A DNA stretch of 64,000 nt, from contig NC_092361.1 of the NCBI RefSeq assembly GCF_030848805.1, positions 18,187,406-18,251,405 on the forward strand, in the 5' to 3' direction. This document shows positions 12,606-25,085 of this stretch, one piece after another. This stretch comes from Temnothorax longispinosus (Eukaryota; Arthropoda; Insecta; Hymenoptera; Formicidae). The notes under the pieces are model-generated. The model did no database searches and had not been told where the DNA came from. It saw only the letters and a program-made list of their open reading frames with translations. Numbering within the stretch: position 1 is the first letter of the stretch; every line of letters begins with the position of its first letter. The position numbers and the translations under genes were made by a program.

Positions 12606-13221
12606 TTATTCTCTCTCTTTGGACAATATCTTCTTGTAGTTGTATCCTTTTTTTCAAGATCTTTCTTCTCATGTTCCTCAGTGGCACTATAATTTATTGT
12701 ACCCGCATTGTTCAAATACATTTTGTACTCTTTTTCGATTTTGAGGGACATTTTGTGCATATCCCTCAATTTCACCATATCAGATTTTATATCTGCTCGC
12801 AGACAGTTCTCGTCACTGGCACTGTCTTCAAGCTGCGAATAAAGCCGGTATTCTTGGCAAAACAATTTGGTGGCAAGTTTCACAATTCGTTTAACTCTTT
12901 CGTTTTTTTAATTTTTGTTTCATGTCTGCAAGTACGTTTTTCGTCTGGTCGACGGTCTCGTTCGTAGTAATATAGGAAAAGCGCTTGCTGTCCTTCAGCC
13001 ACTCGACCGAGTCCAGCCACCTCTTCAGCCATATGTATTTTGATCTGGCGAAGAAGAAAGGGGACGACGAGGCCTATATACGCAGCCTCTCCGTCTCCGT
13101 TTTTCTTTGCCAGATCAAAATTTTTTGGCATAATGCGGTGTTTCCAGTATACATCGTACGGCTTCTTACCCGCAAAATTGATCTTGGCCTCTTGCAGAAG
13201 AATTTCGTTGACGCTTGACGT
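12606..13221 (-). pseudogene. Frameshifted coding remnant, unknown family
   Basis: The minus strand is open from 13,221, just after an in-frame TGA, to a stop at 12,880. It reads as protein-like text including VNEILLQEAKINFAGKKPYD and YWKHRIMPKNFDLAKKNGDG. A one-base shift near 12,883 leads into a second open stretch containing VKLATKLFCQEYRLYSQLED and SDMVKLRDMHKMSLKIEKEY, a charged and probably helical segment. This then runs into the LINE-like tail. I do not recognise the family. The shift, the lack of a start codon, and the inverted repeats at 13,038-13,262 that copy parts of the same peptide onto the plus strand suggest a rearranged pseudogene or a fragment of a transposon protein. The alternative is an exon pair with a very short intron. 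Certainty is low. Confidence 0.35.
13038..13120. repeat. Inverted repeat 1 (arms ~39 bp)
   Basis: The arms are 13,038-13,076 and 13,082-13,120, starting TTTTGATCTGGC and ending GCCAGATCAAAA, about 80% matched with a five-base loop. Both arms encode the same peptide on opposite strands: FDLAKKKGDDEA on plus and FDLAKKNGDGEA on minus. Confidence 0.7.
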
Positions 13222-13262
13222 TCACCTGCGTCAACGATCTCCTGCAAGAGGCCAAGATCAAT
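13177..13262. repeat. Inverted repeat 2 (arms ~35 bp)
   Basis: The arms are 13,177-13,212 and 13,230-13,262, sharing ATTGATCTTGGCCTCTTGCAG and its complement. Each strand encodes VN-[ED]-[IL]-LLQEAKIN. It lies 57 bases from inverted repeat 1, giving two consecutive hairpins whose arms are pieces of one coding sequence. Confidence 0.7.
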
Positions 13263-16064
13263 ATTCGTCACGTTGGACATGCTGCCGGCCGTCGTTACGT
13301 CGGATTCTCAGCGCGAGGTCGGAAGGACCGTCCGGCATCCGATGCAATATGGATGCAACGCACACGGCGCAGTTCATTGTCACTACTAAATTAACTATTT
13401 AAAATTGCAGTTTCTTCTGTTTAAAAATAAACTTAAAATTGACGTATAAATATCCGACCTTCTCGAGAATCATTAAATTGCAGAATTGGACATCGTTTAT
13501 AAATCGGCTAAAATATTATCGGTAAAGAATATTTGATGTATTTCGTGTTTATTAATACCTGGGTATGGATAGTCTGATGTTCCGGGTTTTTGATCTTTCT
13601 CTCTGCCATGTTCTCCCATCCATCGTGCACAGCATCTATTTCAAGTCACCGTGTTAACCTCCGCCAGGTACTATCATCCGGAGTCGTCGCGCGTTACATA
13701 TCACTTCATTATCATTCGCACGTGCCTAATTGCAGCGAGCCTGAAACCTAATCCGATGAAATTATTGCGCGCGAGGCAATATCGCGCGCAATAGCATGCT
13801 TCGCAGACAGTTTCTAAGATATTTTTAAAAGTCGATAAATAGAAGAGATTCCAGCGGATAATCGCGCGAACGATCTTGCGCGCTTCACGATCAGAAGAAT
13901 AATTAAGAATAACTCCGCCTAGCTACGCGGGAGGCTCGGAAATAAGGCATCTCGCCGATTAAGACGGAATTAGGAAGAGAGAAGCGTGGCCGGAATAGCT
14001 TTTATTTTTTCGGACCGCGTCCGACGCAACGGAAGCACCTGCTGTTTCACGGATAGCCCCCTCGCTTATAAATCCAGCACGCCATCTCAGGGTCACAGGC
14101 GTCATGGGTAGTGCTTAGTGGCTCGAGCGCAGCCACGAAGAGCGCTGGACGGAAAGCGAGGAACGACCGAGAAGGGAAGAGAGAGTGAGAAATCGGTCTA
14201 AGAGGAAGAAGGAGGAAACGAGAGAGAGAGGGCTCGCGAGGAGAAGAAGACCTTAGAAGCGGGTTATTACCGCCTTGTTAGGCGGTGGAAGGCAGCTGCT
14301 CTCCATTTAAGTTCGAACAATTAAATTGTCTGGTCCTGCTATCCGACTACCTTCTTCGTTATACCTACTCATCTCCCTCTTTGCCTCCTGCTTAACGCGA
14401 CGACAGTTCGGGGCGGCGTTATTTTTCGTGCATTCGAGGCAGACCGAATCGTCGATGTCCGCCGCAATTAGCCCGGGGTCGATGAAGAGAAGGCCCGAGA
14501 CCCGCCTCGATCTTATCGAGATATTGGTGATAACCGGAGGGAAGACGTTTTTTTTTTATCCCGGGGGTGAAACCGCTCCGTAACTTTGTCCCATAAGTTC
14601 CAGCCGAAACATCATCCGTCGCGTCGCGTCGCTTCGCGCGGAACGACAAAAATCGTGCTATGAGGCGTGACCGGGCAAAGACCGGATGCGGATGGTTTCG
14701 GACGAGCCGTGGCACGTTAACGCGTAACGAGGCGCACCCAAGATCAAATTATTATTTTCCTTTCTGGCGCGCGGATCGACTTTTTATTCCTGCGCCTAAG
14801 GGCTATTAAACGAACTGCGCGATTCCGTTGGCGATCGATTTGGGTGCGGCGCGCATCATCGGCCGACAACCTGTGACAGACAGGGTGCTTCCTTTCGCTG
14901 TCTCAACCCGTTAAAAGCTTCTTCTTAAAAGCCAACGCTTCACGCCTCGCGTTTTAGTTTTCGACACGCGCGGGCCAGTTAGACGTTAGAGGTTACGAGA
15001 AATCACACGGATGAATATATAAATATTAATTGATCGTTCATGCAGAACGCTACTTCTAAGTCGCATCGGATCGCCCTTCGCGGCGATGCAGAGTAAACCT
15101 AAAGCGAAGACGTCCAAAGTGCTTCTCCGAAGTATTTCCGCGTGTTGCCACGTCAGACGAGTGCATTTTTAACAAGTACTTGTGGCGTGGTGGTTTTAAC
15201 ATAAAAGCTTTTTACGCTGTTGTGACTGGCCCCGCGTGCAGCGCGCGATGAGAAACGACAAGAGGGGTACTCTTGTCGCGTTCCTCGATGATCGCAACAA
15301 TCTTGTCGCTCAGAGCGATTGCTCTCTGACGGATCGTCGCTCCGATCGCTGCCATAAATTCGCGCTCGCGTCTCACGGTGCACTTACACGCGCTCACGTA
15401 CGGTCTGTAAATTTCGCGGCTGCTCCTGGGAGTCCGTAGCGAGTAATCCAGCGGGGCGCCGCGTCGGGGGGGGGCTCTTCGCGCGGGTTTCGGCCCCGCG
15501 ACATTGATTCGGCCATTATTCATCCCTGACGTTCTCGATGATGGATTGCCGATGGCGTCAGTAGCGCGGTCGAATGACACGCCTCGCGTGTATTATACCT
15601 CGGTAGGTACATTCCGCTCGACCTAGAACCCGAACAATGTTTCGTTTCGTCTTTTTTTCAACGAACCAATTGAAAATTGCAACGTAGGGCAGTTTCTCGA
15701 GGTTGCATTCGATAAAGTCGTCCCGCAACGAATCTTTCAATGATAATCGTCTCGAAGATTTTGAATGTCTATCTCAAAGTATACGTTTTGCGGTAAAATT
15801 TACAAAAATTAAATATTTCTGCATTAATTACAATCATAATTGTTGATAGTGTCATCTTGAAATTAATATTTGAAAAACCTCAAGTTTTTAAATATTAACT
15901 AATTCATATTAGAAAACTCGAGGTTTTTTTTTGTTATAAAATAATGTTCTCCAATGTCCAGTAGCTCACTATGAGAATTGAGTAAAAGTAAAAAACAGTG
16001 TTGTCTTGTAGAATGAAGTTTGGTTTCTGCAGTTGATCATTTAGGGCTTCTCAGCAGGACCATA
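13263..16064. other. Non-coding stretch, mostly CpG-rich
   Basis: No gene is supported. A small perfect hairpin, ATTGCGCGCGA with loop GGCAATA and its complement, lies at 13,764-13,792. About 14,110-14,240 is purine-rich, and a run of nine or more G lies near 15,465. About 15,780-16,020 is AT-rich. Confidence 0.55.
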
Positions 16065-16222
16065 AAGCGTCGTCTACAATGGCGCAGGAGTATACAGTAA
16101 GACGTAAGCAGTGTAGGTTATTGACTAATGGGATTTTTGCAATTCAAGAATAATCGACTATGGTCAATAGCTTACTGTTTACGTCTTACTGTATACTCCT
16201 GCTGCCATTGTAGACGACGCTT
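16065..16222. repeat. Long foldback (hairpin) element
   Basis: The left arm begins AAGCGTCGTCTACAATGG and the right arm ends CCATTGTAGACGACGCTT. The match continues through GCAGGAGTATACAGTAAGAC and GTAA.CAGT, with a two-base insertion and a few mismatches, over arms of about 65 bases (near 16,065-16,132 and 16,155-16,222). Only about 20 unpaired bases remain in the centre. No clear target-site duplication is visible. It could be a foldback MITE or a transcribed hairpin. There is no evidence of coding. Confidence 0.75.
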
Positions 16223-18041
16223 AAAAAGAATTGTGTTAAAGAAAATGTGGCTCTCTACTTTCTCCAGCGTATTATATGTAACATTAAAATATCAACGACT
16301 ATTTCCGAAAAGAATTATCTCGTGAAGAGTCTCTCGATGGTAGTGTCCTTGGAATTTAAGTTTCGTTAGCCCTTGTGTAGATCCGTCCCTGCGGAGAGAG
16401 CGCTGGAAGAAAGAGAGTACGGGATAAAGCGGAAAGCGAGACGAGGAGGCGCATGAGAGAGGAGCCGCATCATGCAACGAGGCGAGTCCTCGTGCACGAG
16501 TATCCGTAATGACAGATTACCGCGGCATTAATTCCTTGTTTAACCAACAAACAGCCTGCCCGGCATGCCGTTTAAGTAATAAAATATGGCGTCCGTGCCC
16601 CAGGGCAAAACGAGCTGAGTCTGCCGCCCTCCCATCGGTCGCCCCTTTTACCATTCTTTCGTACCCGCCGTGGTACCCGCCATCGGGCGCGTGCATCGCA
16701 GGATGCACTTCGCATTCCGCGTCCGCCATCTTCGATCGGCCGCCCTCGATCTGTAATTTCTCTCTTCGCGGAATCCTTAATGTCCGTCTCACGAGATACG
16801 CGCCGAGCAGTAACGCTGGGCGGGCGGGTGGTACACTTCCCTTATCCGAGACCTTTCGAACTTTTCTATTTTTTTTTTTCGCTCTTCCTCAATCTACGCG
16901 GATTTATCTCTTGAGCGATTCACACCGATAACAACATTCGATAACAACGACGTGTAAGCGTGCAAAGTGCACATCGCATTAACAGCTTTTTATTCGGGGG
17001 GTGCATAGGACACTGCAAGGTTCGGTATAATGAAAAGAATGAAAAAAAAAGGAAATATGAAAGTGCATAGTGGAGATCGTTGTTATAGTCGCCGCGCTGA
17101 GAGCGGAATAGCTTGTCGAGGCGGAGAGAAAATGGCTAGTGATCACCGTCTTTCTCCTCCTAGTACCAACGACCCCCGGGCATTATCCCCCCCTGCCTTC
17201 GGGCAGCGTCGAGCATTCCGTTTTCAACGGCGCGGAAGAACGCTCGATACGAGGCGACGGCGACGCTCGATAGAAAATGAAAGTTCGGCGACCCAAAGAG
17301 CGTCGATCGATCTCTCGCCGGAGAAACGGCCGGATTCCCGTCCTCGTCGTTCGCTGCAACGTTTTTGCACGAGCGATTAAAGCGAGACCGTCTTTGCCCG
17401 ATAAACGAACTCATCGCATCGATCGCCTCGAACGAACGGACGAATATTCTCTCGACTCATCGTCCGACTCCTTCCGCTTTAAATCACCGCGCTCGCGCCT
17501 CTAATATAGATGCAGGCAAATGTACTAGTCTCTTTCTCCCTCGATCGCTGCAGGTGCCGTCTTGACGACAGAGAGTAAAGAGCCGAGTTCTGTTCTGAAA
17601 GCGAACACGTTTGGAGATTCAAAGAGTGTTAATTAATTTTCTTTGCGCCGCCGCGGCGCAGTGGACTTTGACGTGATCCAACCCGCGAGGTTTTTTCTTT
17701 GTCACGATAGTCTTGTGTTTTCAACGACGGAACTGCGCTTCTGTGCGATCCTTCATATTCGTAATTTAAGTTGTTCATCAAAGAAAGATGTCATTATTAC
17801 TGAACAAGAGTGATCCATTAGAAACAGAATATCGTAATATTTCTCTTAGTTTCGCGACAAAGAAGTTAAGAAAAATGTTTTGATGGTCACGAAGAGGAAA
17901 CATGACGCAGAAAACTTGTTTCCGTAGTTAATTACGCAAGTATCAAAGCTACTGACAATTTTATTTAAATTAAATTATATATCTTTTATTTAATGAAATC
18001 AAAGAATTATTTAACAATGATTCGAAAATTTGTAACATATT
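16223..18041. other. Non-coding stretch, no gene seen
   Basis: About 16,380-17,600 is CpG-rich with overlapping chance frames on both strands and no recognisable domain. After about 17,800 the sequence becomes AT-rich. Confidence 0.55.
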
Positions 18042-18307
18042 CCTATTTCCTCCAACCCACCCTTTCGTGTCCCACGAGTTTCTAACACTCGTAAAAAGGC
18101 TGAGTTTCTAACACTTGTAAAAAAATATTTAAATAAATAATTTCCAAATGTTATTTACATTGATTTTTAGTCGAAGGAACAAAGATATTAGATATAATAA
18201 TTTTTGGGGAATTTTTCAAAGCTATTAACATTTTGAAAAACACGTCTGACTTGAAAGTGCATGGTTGGAGGATTAAAGGGGTGGAAAAAACGTTGGAGGA
18301 AATAGGG
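18042..18307. mobile_element. MITE with 15-bp inverted ends and ATATT flanks
   Basis: The left end CCTATTTCCTCCAAC pairs with the right end GTTGGAGGAAATAGG. ATATT lies directly outside both ends (18,037-18,041 and 18,308-18,312), a likely 5-bp target duplication if the last G is counted in the element. Inside are two tandem copies of a ~27-base unit with core GAGTTTCTAACACT (18,075-18,124). A second GGTTGGAGGA word lies at 18,263-18,272. No coding frame of use. The superfamily is not assigned. Confidence 0.65.
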
Positions 18308-21300
18308 ATATTTATGTTATCTTCATTAGTTATTAAATCATATTCTTCGAAAAGAGCTATCGAATCGCAAGTTCACATTTTTTTGTGCACACAAAGACAG
18401 ATATATTAAAACAATCAATGAATTTTATTCCTCAATGTTGTTCAGCGTTTTATCATCCAACTTTCGAAGAACGTAGAAATTTCAAGTTTTATTTAATGTT
18501 GTATGCAAATAGGTTTTTCACTTACAATATCAAGTGCAACATTTTCTTATTTTTTACAGATACCATTCAGGCAGTATACAACTTAGGATACATGCAATTT
18601 CTTTCGTAAATTTTCCTCTCCTATATCTCCATTTATCCGCGAGATAGCACGACCCGGAATAATACACGAAGACGCCTTGTCGCGGGGCGCTCGAACTGAG
18701 CGAGCATAAGTAACGCTCATCCTTTATGTCGTTCGTTCCGGGAATCGTACCAGCGGAAGTTCCTGTTTCCCCTTGTAACGTGGTAGTATTTGTCGTGCGT
18801 GTGCCACATACGTGTGGACGTGTTAGGTGATTCGAACTGCTGCGTTTGGGAACCCAGGGAAAAGGCATTATACGTTAATTCGCTTTGTAATTGTAAGCAG
18901 CGGTGACGTTGGCATCGGGAAGAGTCTTCTTTCGGTCTTTTGTGGTTTAATGCCTTTTTGACTCTTACCGTGAAACTTCCCTTCTTCGGGGACCACCCCG
19001 TTCAAGTCGCAGCGACTCCTTTGTCGGCATACGTGACAGGCTTAGATATTTTCCTCCTCCGATCCTAATTATTCCGGGCCACCATGGCGGGCTCGCGCGC
19101 ACGCGCGCGCTCTCTCTCAACCCTTTCGGAAGTCTCGACCACGTAATCAAAATTTATCACTCCGTCGCTAGCTACTTGCTTAAATCTTAACAAAGGACGA
19201 TGGGGTTTTGGATGGCATCCTCTCCTCGTGGAACTTCCTCTTACTATCGGGAATACTAACGAGGTTAACGCGAGTCCGCCGCTATCCTCGGTTCATTCGT
19301 ATTGTCGCGTATGGTGGAGAGGAGAGAATGCAGAAAAAGGGAAGAAAAGAGGAAAAAAAGAAGAATCACGATTGAAGCGTAAACCCGCGTTTGTACTGAA
19401 AAAAAAAAAAAAAATCGTCGCTGAAATTTGCCGCGCAAAAATATATCTCTGTCGTTCGGAAACGTTGAATACTCACAGTAGATGGCCGCCCCCGAGAGTA
19501 TCGGGGGATGAAATATGATTACTGGATTTGTCAAAAACAGCTGTGCCATGGACATTTGTTGGCCTGGCGTGAAATTAAACTCCACGAAATTGTAACGATC
19601 GGAATTATTCGAAAAGCGATCTTACGTCGCTTTATCTTCTAATGGCGCGCAAGATGTGACATATACTCAAAAATAGTTTATCGTGATAGTACGTTTTATG
19701 GAACACCTTCTTGTATATTTTTATTACGATAGAAAATGTGAATATTAGCGTAACTGCAACATTTTGGAAAAAAAAAATTTCCTCATAAATAACGTTTTTT
19801 GAGAACTCCAGTAATCATAATATTCTAACTTAACAACGGAAACGTAGAATAATTTAAACTCGAGATTCAAAGCTTTGTTAAATTAATGGACGTTTCTGTG
19901 ACCATTTATATCAGAACTTGATTTTATTTGTAGTTTAACCGACCTTTGTCTTTTTTACTCAATCTAGAAAAAGAATAAAGACTCAGTAACGCTTGCTATG
20001 ACGTGTTAACGCCTAGACACGTTTCATTTTGCATGAAATTATATGGAGCGTCGTTCAGTGTCCCGCGGCAATTTTTTGCCGAGCGGAGCGTCAACAAATG
20101 GCACTATCGCCAGAGACGACCGCGCTCCGGAAAGGAGCAGGGATATGTCCATTTGTTAAGTCCGGTCGACTCATAAATCCGTGCGGCTTTGATCCGCAGG
20201 GCCGCAAAGGGGGCAGTGGGCCGAGACCGGGAGCCGAGGAAACGCTCGCTCGGCTGCGGACGAGGTGGTGGAAAAAGGGGAGGAGAAGGTGGGAGGCAAA
20301 GAAAAGAAGGTGACGCAGGTTGCGTGCGGGTGGTCCCCTGCGGCATAGGTAGATCGCAGGTACGTCACGCGTTTTTACTCCGTTCGTAGGATGCCTTCTT
20401 TACTGGCTTCGCTTGTGGCTCTCGGCTGTGTAAGACGCTGCGGAATTCGCGTCGCGAGTAGCTGGAACGGACATGAGGAAAAAATCATTAAGCGCACGGT
20501 AGCGTCGAGATGTTATCGCTCTGAGGGACGGGGGAACGTTTTCATTGCAAAAACACTTCCTCTCTGCATTTTTCATTTCCTCAGATAAATCTTTATTATT
20601 CCGTACGTATTTATGCGATCGCTTTATAGGAGATACGTCACACGTCTTAAAGTTATTTTCAATATTCAATGTTATTTTTAGACGTTGCACGCGAGATGGC
20701 TTCTTTTATCTTTTTTTCTTTGCGTACCCGTTTTAATATATCGTTTATGTTGATATTTTTTATTTTAGAACAGTGTATTTTCAGCGTACAAATATTCGGG
20801 CAATAAACTGCCAATTTGTTTAGATACAGAAATTCAAAGGGCTTCAACAACGAAAGTTTTTTAATAAAACACTGAGCGCCGCGAGAGCTTACTTATTTTT
20901 CAGCGGAACAATATGTCAGCTTATTGCAGCGTGGCGACCTTTTTTTTTAGCTCTTTCGGCGCAATCAAGTTGCGCGCCAGGAACTCGGAGAGAGATCCCG
21001 GTTAAGATTTCATCCGTTCCCTCTCGCTTTTTCCTGCTCAGTGGAGCACTGGATCCACCTACGCCTCGCCTCGCGTCTGAGTCACGACGGCGTCGTCCTG
21101 GGAACGTCATTTCTGCACTAGCGGTATTAAGCGGGGCGTAGATGGTTTTTGTCGAGGTGGATCGCGTCGTGGCTGTCATTCCTCAAATCGGAGAAAGCAG
21201 TTCGCCGTGGCTTCCCAGAGAGTGCGGCGACGACTCCGGGCTTACGTTTCGGCCCCCGTGATCGCGCCTTCATCGCTCGTCGCCCTTTTTCCTACGCCTC

Positions 21301-24300
21301 TCGATTATCTTCTTCCAGCTGCGAGGCGTCACGCTTCCGTAACAACGGCGACATTGATTGCACTTTGTTCCAACGGCGAATCTGCGTCCGATCTCACACG
21401 CTATCTCTCGTCGACGAATTAATTCGCTTATATCGTATAAATTCGGATTGAGTGATGGTTGTTGTTTGCCCGAATTTTGCCTCGTAGATTTTTGATGAGA
21501 GACCATAAGAATACATCACTTCATTTTTCAACAGCATTTTTATGAATATTTCTGTAATAATTTGAAAACCACGAGAAGCGATCGTTCGCCTTTGTCGTTC
21601 GAGCGACTGCATTGCCGAGCTCGAAGGCCGTCACGCGTGTTTACTTTTTCGAACCACAGCTTGCTTCTTTTTCGGTTTTTCTCGTTTCTCGAAGCCACTG
21701 GGAACCCTAATCGTCACGCTTTTGAGGTACCTACACTAGACTGCGATTTGCTCCGCTGTGCACCGTTAGGTATTCTATAAGATTTCCGATGGTGGTCGTG
21801 GTCAATCAATACCTTTAAGTTAAACTTCTGTCAGTAATATTCATCTTTGAAACCTGTAAATTTTATGAAAAGTATTGTATTGCTATAGAGTAATCAATTT
21901 AATTTGACAAATGGATTACTTTTAATTTTAAAGTTGTGAAAGATTGCACTATGTTTTATCGTGTCAGTTATAATAAGTGGACACGTAAACTATTGATTTC
22001 TGCTTCAGATTTCTGTTTCAATTTTCGCATCTTTTATACGTAATTACGAAAGAGATATAATACATGTGATTAAATTAAATAATTAATTGGATTGATGTAA
22101 TACAAGACGGCAACATTTTCAAAGGCTACATATAATGTGTGTAATTCATTTTTATTATTACGAAAGAATAATATTTATCAAAATTTATTCCATGGGACAT
22201 ATAAACGAATTAATTTAACGATATTTACGAATAATGATATATAATATACGTTGCCTGAAATATTTCGAGAATAATAATGCGTCTGATATTTTTTCGAACA
22301 CGCGTCTTTTATCACACTAGACACTACAGACGCGCGCTTCGCGCGCGCTATTTAGCTTTAACATTATGGTATTACTATTACACTATTAACTCCTTGATAC
22401 ACACAACTGTCAAAATATATAATGACAGCTGCAAATGAAGTAAGCGCAGCAAGAAAACCAATCGGCATCGCGGAAAAGCGACAACAATAAACTTCACATC
22501 TCCTTTTTAGAAGAGGAGGATCGTTCAACGGCCGATCTTTCTTCGCAATTGTTGCTGCAATAATATCATTATTTTATGAAATTCCTCCTTGGAATCAGGC
22601 GTAAAATGCGTGCGACGTCAAGTTTCATCCGTTGCACAGTTTTTCAGAGATACTTTCTACGGCTTTATAAACTACTACCAGCGACGTAGCAGATTGTAAC
22701 AGAATTGTCCGACGCTAAAATCGCCGGCATTGTGGTGATTTAATCGGTGACGGGGCTTACATACGTTGTATAAATGTACTATGACTAACCTGTTACCGGT
22801 GTGCTGTTTTCAGCGAAAACGAGCGCGTGATTGCCTTGACGCAAAGCGCTTTAACCACCAAATCGATTTTCTGTCGGTGAATCAGCTGACAGTTACAATT
22901 AAACGCAAGAATGGGGCTAAATATTTCTTGGAACGCGAGCGGGCTGTGTCTTGTGTTATTAATACCGCGTATTCTTCTCGCTGTCCACTGATTGTCAACC
23001 AATGACACGTAGAACACGAGGAAGTGACGCGTTGCGTCTCCTCATCTCCTTTCTTTTTATTGCGCCGAATTTCCTTTTCTTTCTTCCAACCCGCGGTTCT
23101 TGACTTCGCAATTATGTTTGTCGAAATGATGATTGCAAAGCTGGAGGAACAAAGCGACGTTCTCGAAGCGAGCATTCAACGCGATCCTCTTCGAATTGCA
23201 GGAAAGGCGGGGTCACGGGTCATACGTCATAATTAAACAAAGTCCTGCGACGGGACCACCCAGTCGGCGGGACACCCCTATCCATTAGCCTCTATTAAAT
23301 CAAAGCCGGCGACGCAATAGTGAACGCGTTTATGAAATCAAAGTTTACGACCCGGTACTATCAAGAGGCGAATACTTATTGTAGAATCATTCCGGAACAC
23401 ACAGAAGCCGGCTTCTTCTCACGCTCCGCGATCTCTCATGCGTGCGATTGTTTTAACACTTTCGCGCCAGTCGTCACTCGGAGGATAACTTCGTCCATCG
23501 CAAACGTTTAATCCATCACGCCTCGTAATAGTATATTTAATGTTTAATTTGTTAAAAAAAAAAAAAAAAAAAAACATACAGATTAGCTTCTTGAAAAAAT
23601 GCTAGACGGAAGATAAAACACGTGTATGTACGTTGTTTCTATAAAATGTCATGTGTATGAGCTATCTGGTACACGTCATCACATGCTTTTCAGAATATTT
23701 TTAAATAATCAATACGATGATGACTCGTTTGCCATTTTAATCAAAGAAGTTTATTTAAAGAGGAGTTTCTCATGCGTAAAACAAAATACATTGAGAAGTC
23801 GATCAATGAAAAATATCTCATGTATATACACGTGATCAAACTTAAATTAGTATTCTATTAAAGTCTTTTTCATAATTACTCAATGAAAGCTTTAGCAAGA
23901 TAATCATTATTTATTATTAACGATACTTTCATCAATGGGAAAGCAATTTGAATGAATGAATTGATTGAATGAATACGCATTCTGATGAAAAGAAACGACG
24001 CAGGCCCGTAAGTCCGTCGGGCCTCGGGCCGGCGTAACGCTGTCACGGTGCACGAATTTCGAAGCGATTTCCTCCTCCACAGATCTCGCCGACAATGATC
24101 CAGATGCACGCGTGCATCTGACATTTCTTCGTTCGTACCAGCGCGCGGGTCTCGTAGAGGGTGGTTCATATAGAAGGCGGCCCGTACGGAGTATCCGGTT
24201 AAATTGGTCACGGACCGGAACACGTGTTAGCTGCTATCCCTGACGAATCGTTCCACGTTTTTCCCACCGAGGATCTTTCGGCGCGGCGCGACTCCTCGCT

Positions 24301-25060
24301 GCTCGTTCACATCACAACGCGGAAGCGCGCCGTGGATTTGCCAGCGTTAGGGCATTTCTTTGCGTGCGTTCGGAATTAAACTGGGCAAATATCGTGAGGC
24401 CGTGGCGCGTTGGCCAAATATTTTGTAGAGGTAAGGATCTTACGCCACTCCTCCACCTCTCTCTCTCTCTCGGAAGAGGGTCGAAAGGTTCGACTCGTGC
24501 TAACACGAGCGGCGACGGCGCGCGGTCTTCGAGCGTCTTTTGTTTGCTCTTGGAATTTTTTGACAGTGAGTCGATTATCCGGTCTTCTCTCGTAAAGTCG
24601 GACTTTTCACGCCTGCCCAGCGTATCTCTCTTGGATAGTCGACGGTCATGTGTGCTAAGATGTTTGCTCTTGCCCTCAGGTGGTTATCGATCGCGCGCCA
24701 GCACCGTGCCGATGACAAAATTCATTTGCGCTCAGCTCGACTCGTTTCTTTTTCTCATTAGCGATATCGGAGATAAAGGACCGCCGTTAAGTACATCGAG
24801 GGGGAATATTACGTACGCTAAAGAGAGAGAAAGAGCGCTCGATGAGCGTCATCTTGTAAAAGAGCTCGTCAGTTGATATCAGAGAGAAAACGCGGAAACG
24901 TGCCGCGGAATAAATTTTGGCGGAAGAATCGTTTTAAACGAACAACGTTATCCAGATGCCGCACACTCTTTTATGTCGGACGTTATGAAGGTTGGTAGAA
25001 TAAATTAATAAAGTTGATAGTGCCAAAATTAACCAGAAGAATAATACAAGCGGAGTTCAC
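18308..25060. other. Non-coding stretch, no gene seen
   Basis: No intact gene is supported. About 20,000-21,400 and 24,000-24,900 are CpG-rich, while 19,660-20,000 and 21,780-22,420 are AT-rich. A GCGCGC-TTC-GCGCGC hairpin lies near 22,332-22,350. A run of about 20 A lies near 23,553-23,572. The 170-codon frame at 24,364-24,876 (plus) is Ser/Arg/Leu-rich without recognisable motifs. Confidence 0.55.
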
Positions 25061-25085
25061 CACACACACACACACACACACACAC
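25061..25085. repeat. (CA)12 microsatellite
   Basis: Uninterrupted CA dinucleotides are read directly from the sequence. Confidence 0.9.

Noticed and set aside
24486..24520. tRNA B-box-like GGTTCGACTCG
   Set aside because: No matching A box or cloverleaf could be drawn; no tRNA found in the window.
24364..24876. 170-codon plus-strand frame
   Set aside because: Ser/Arg/Leu-rich composition, no motif, GC-rich block.
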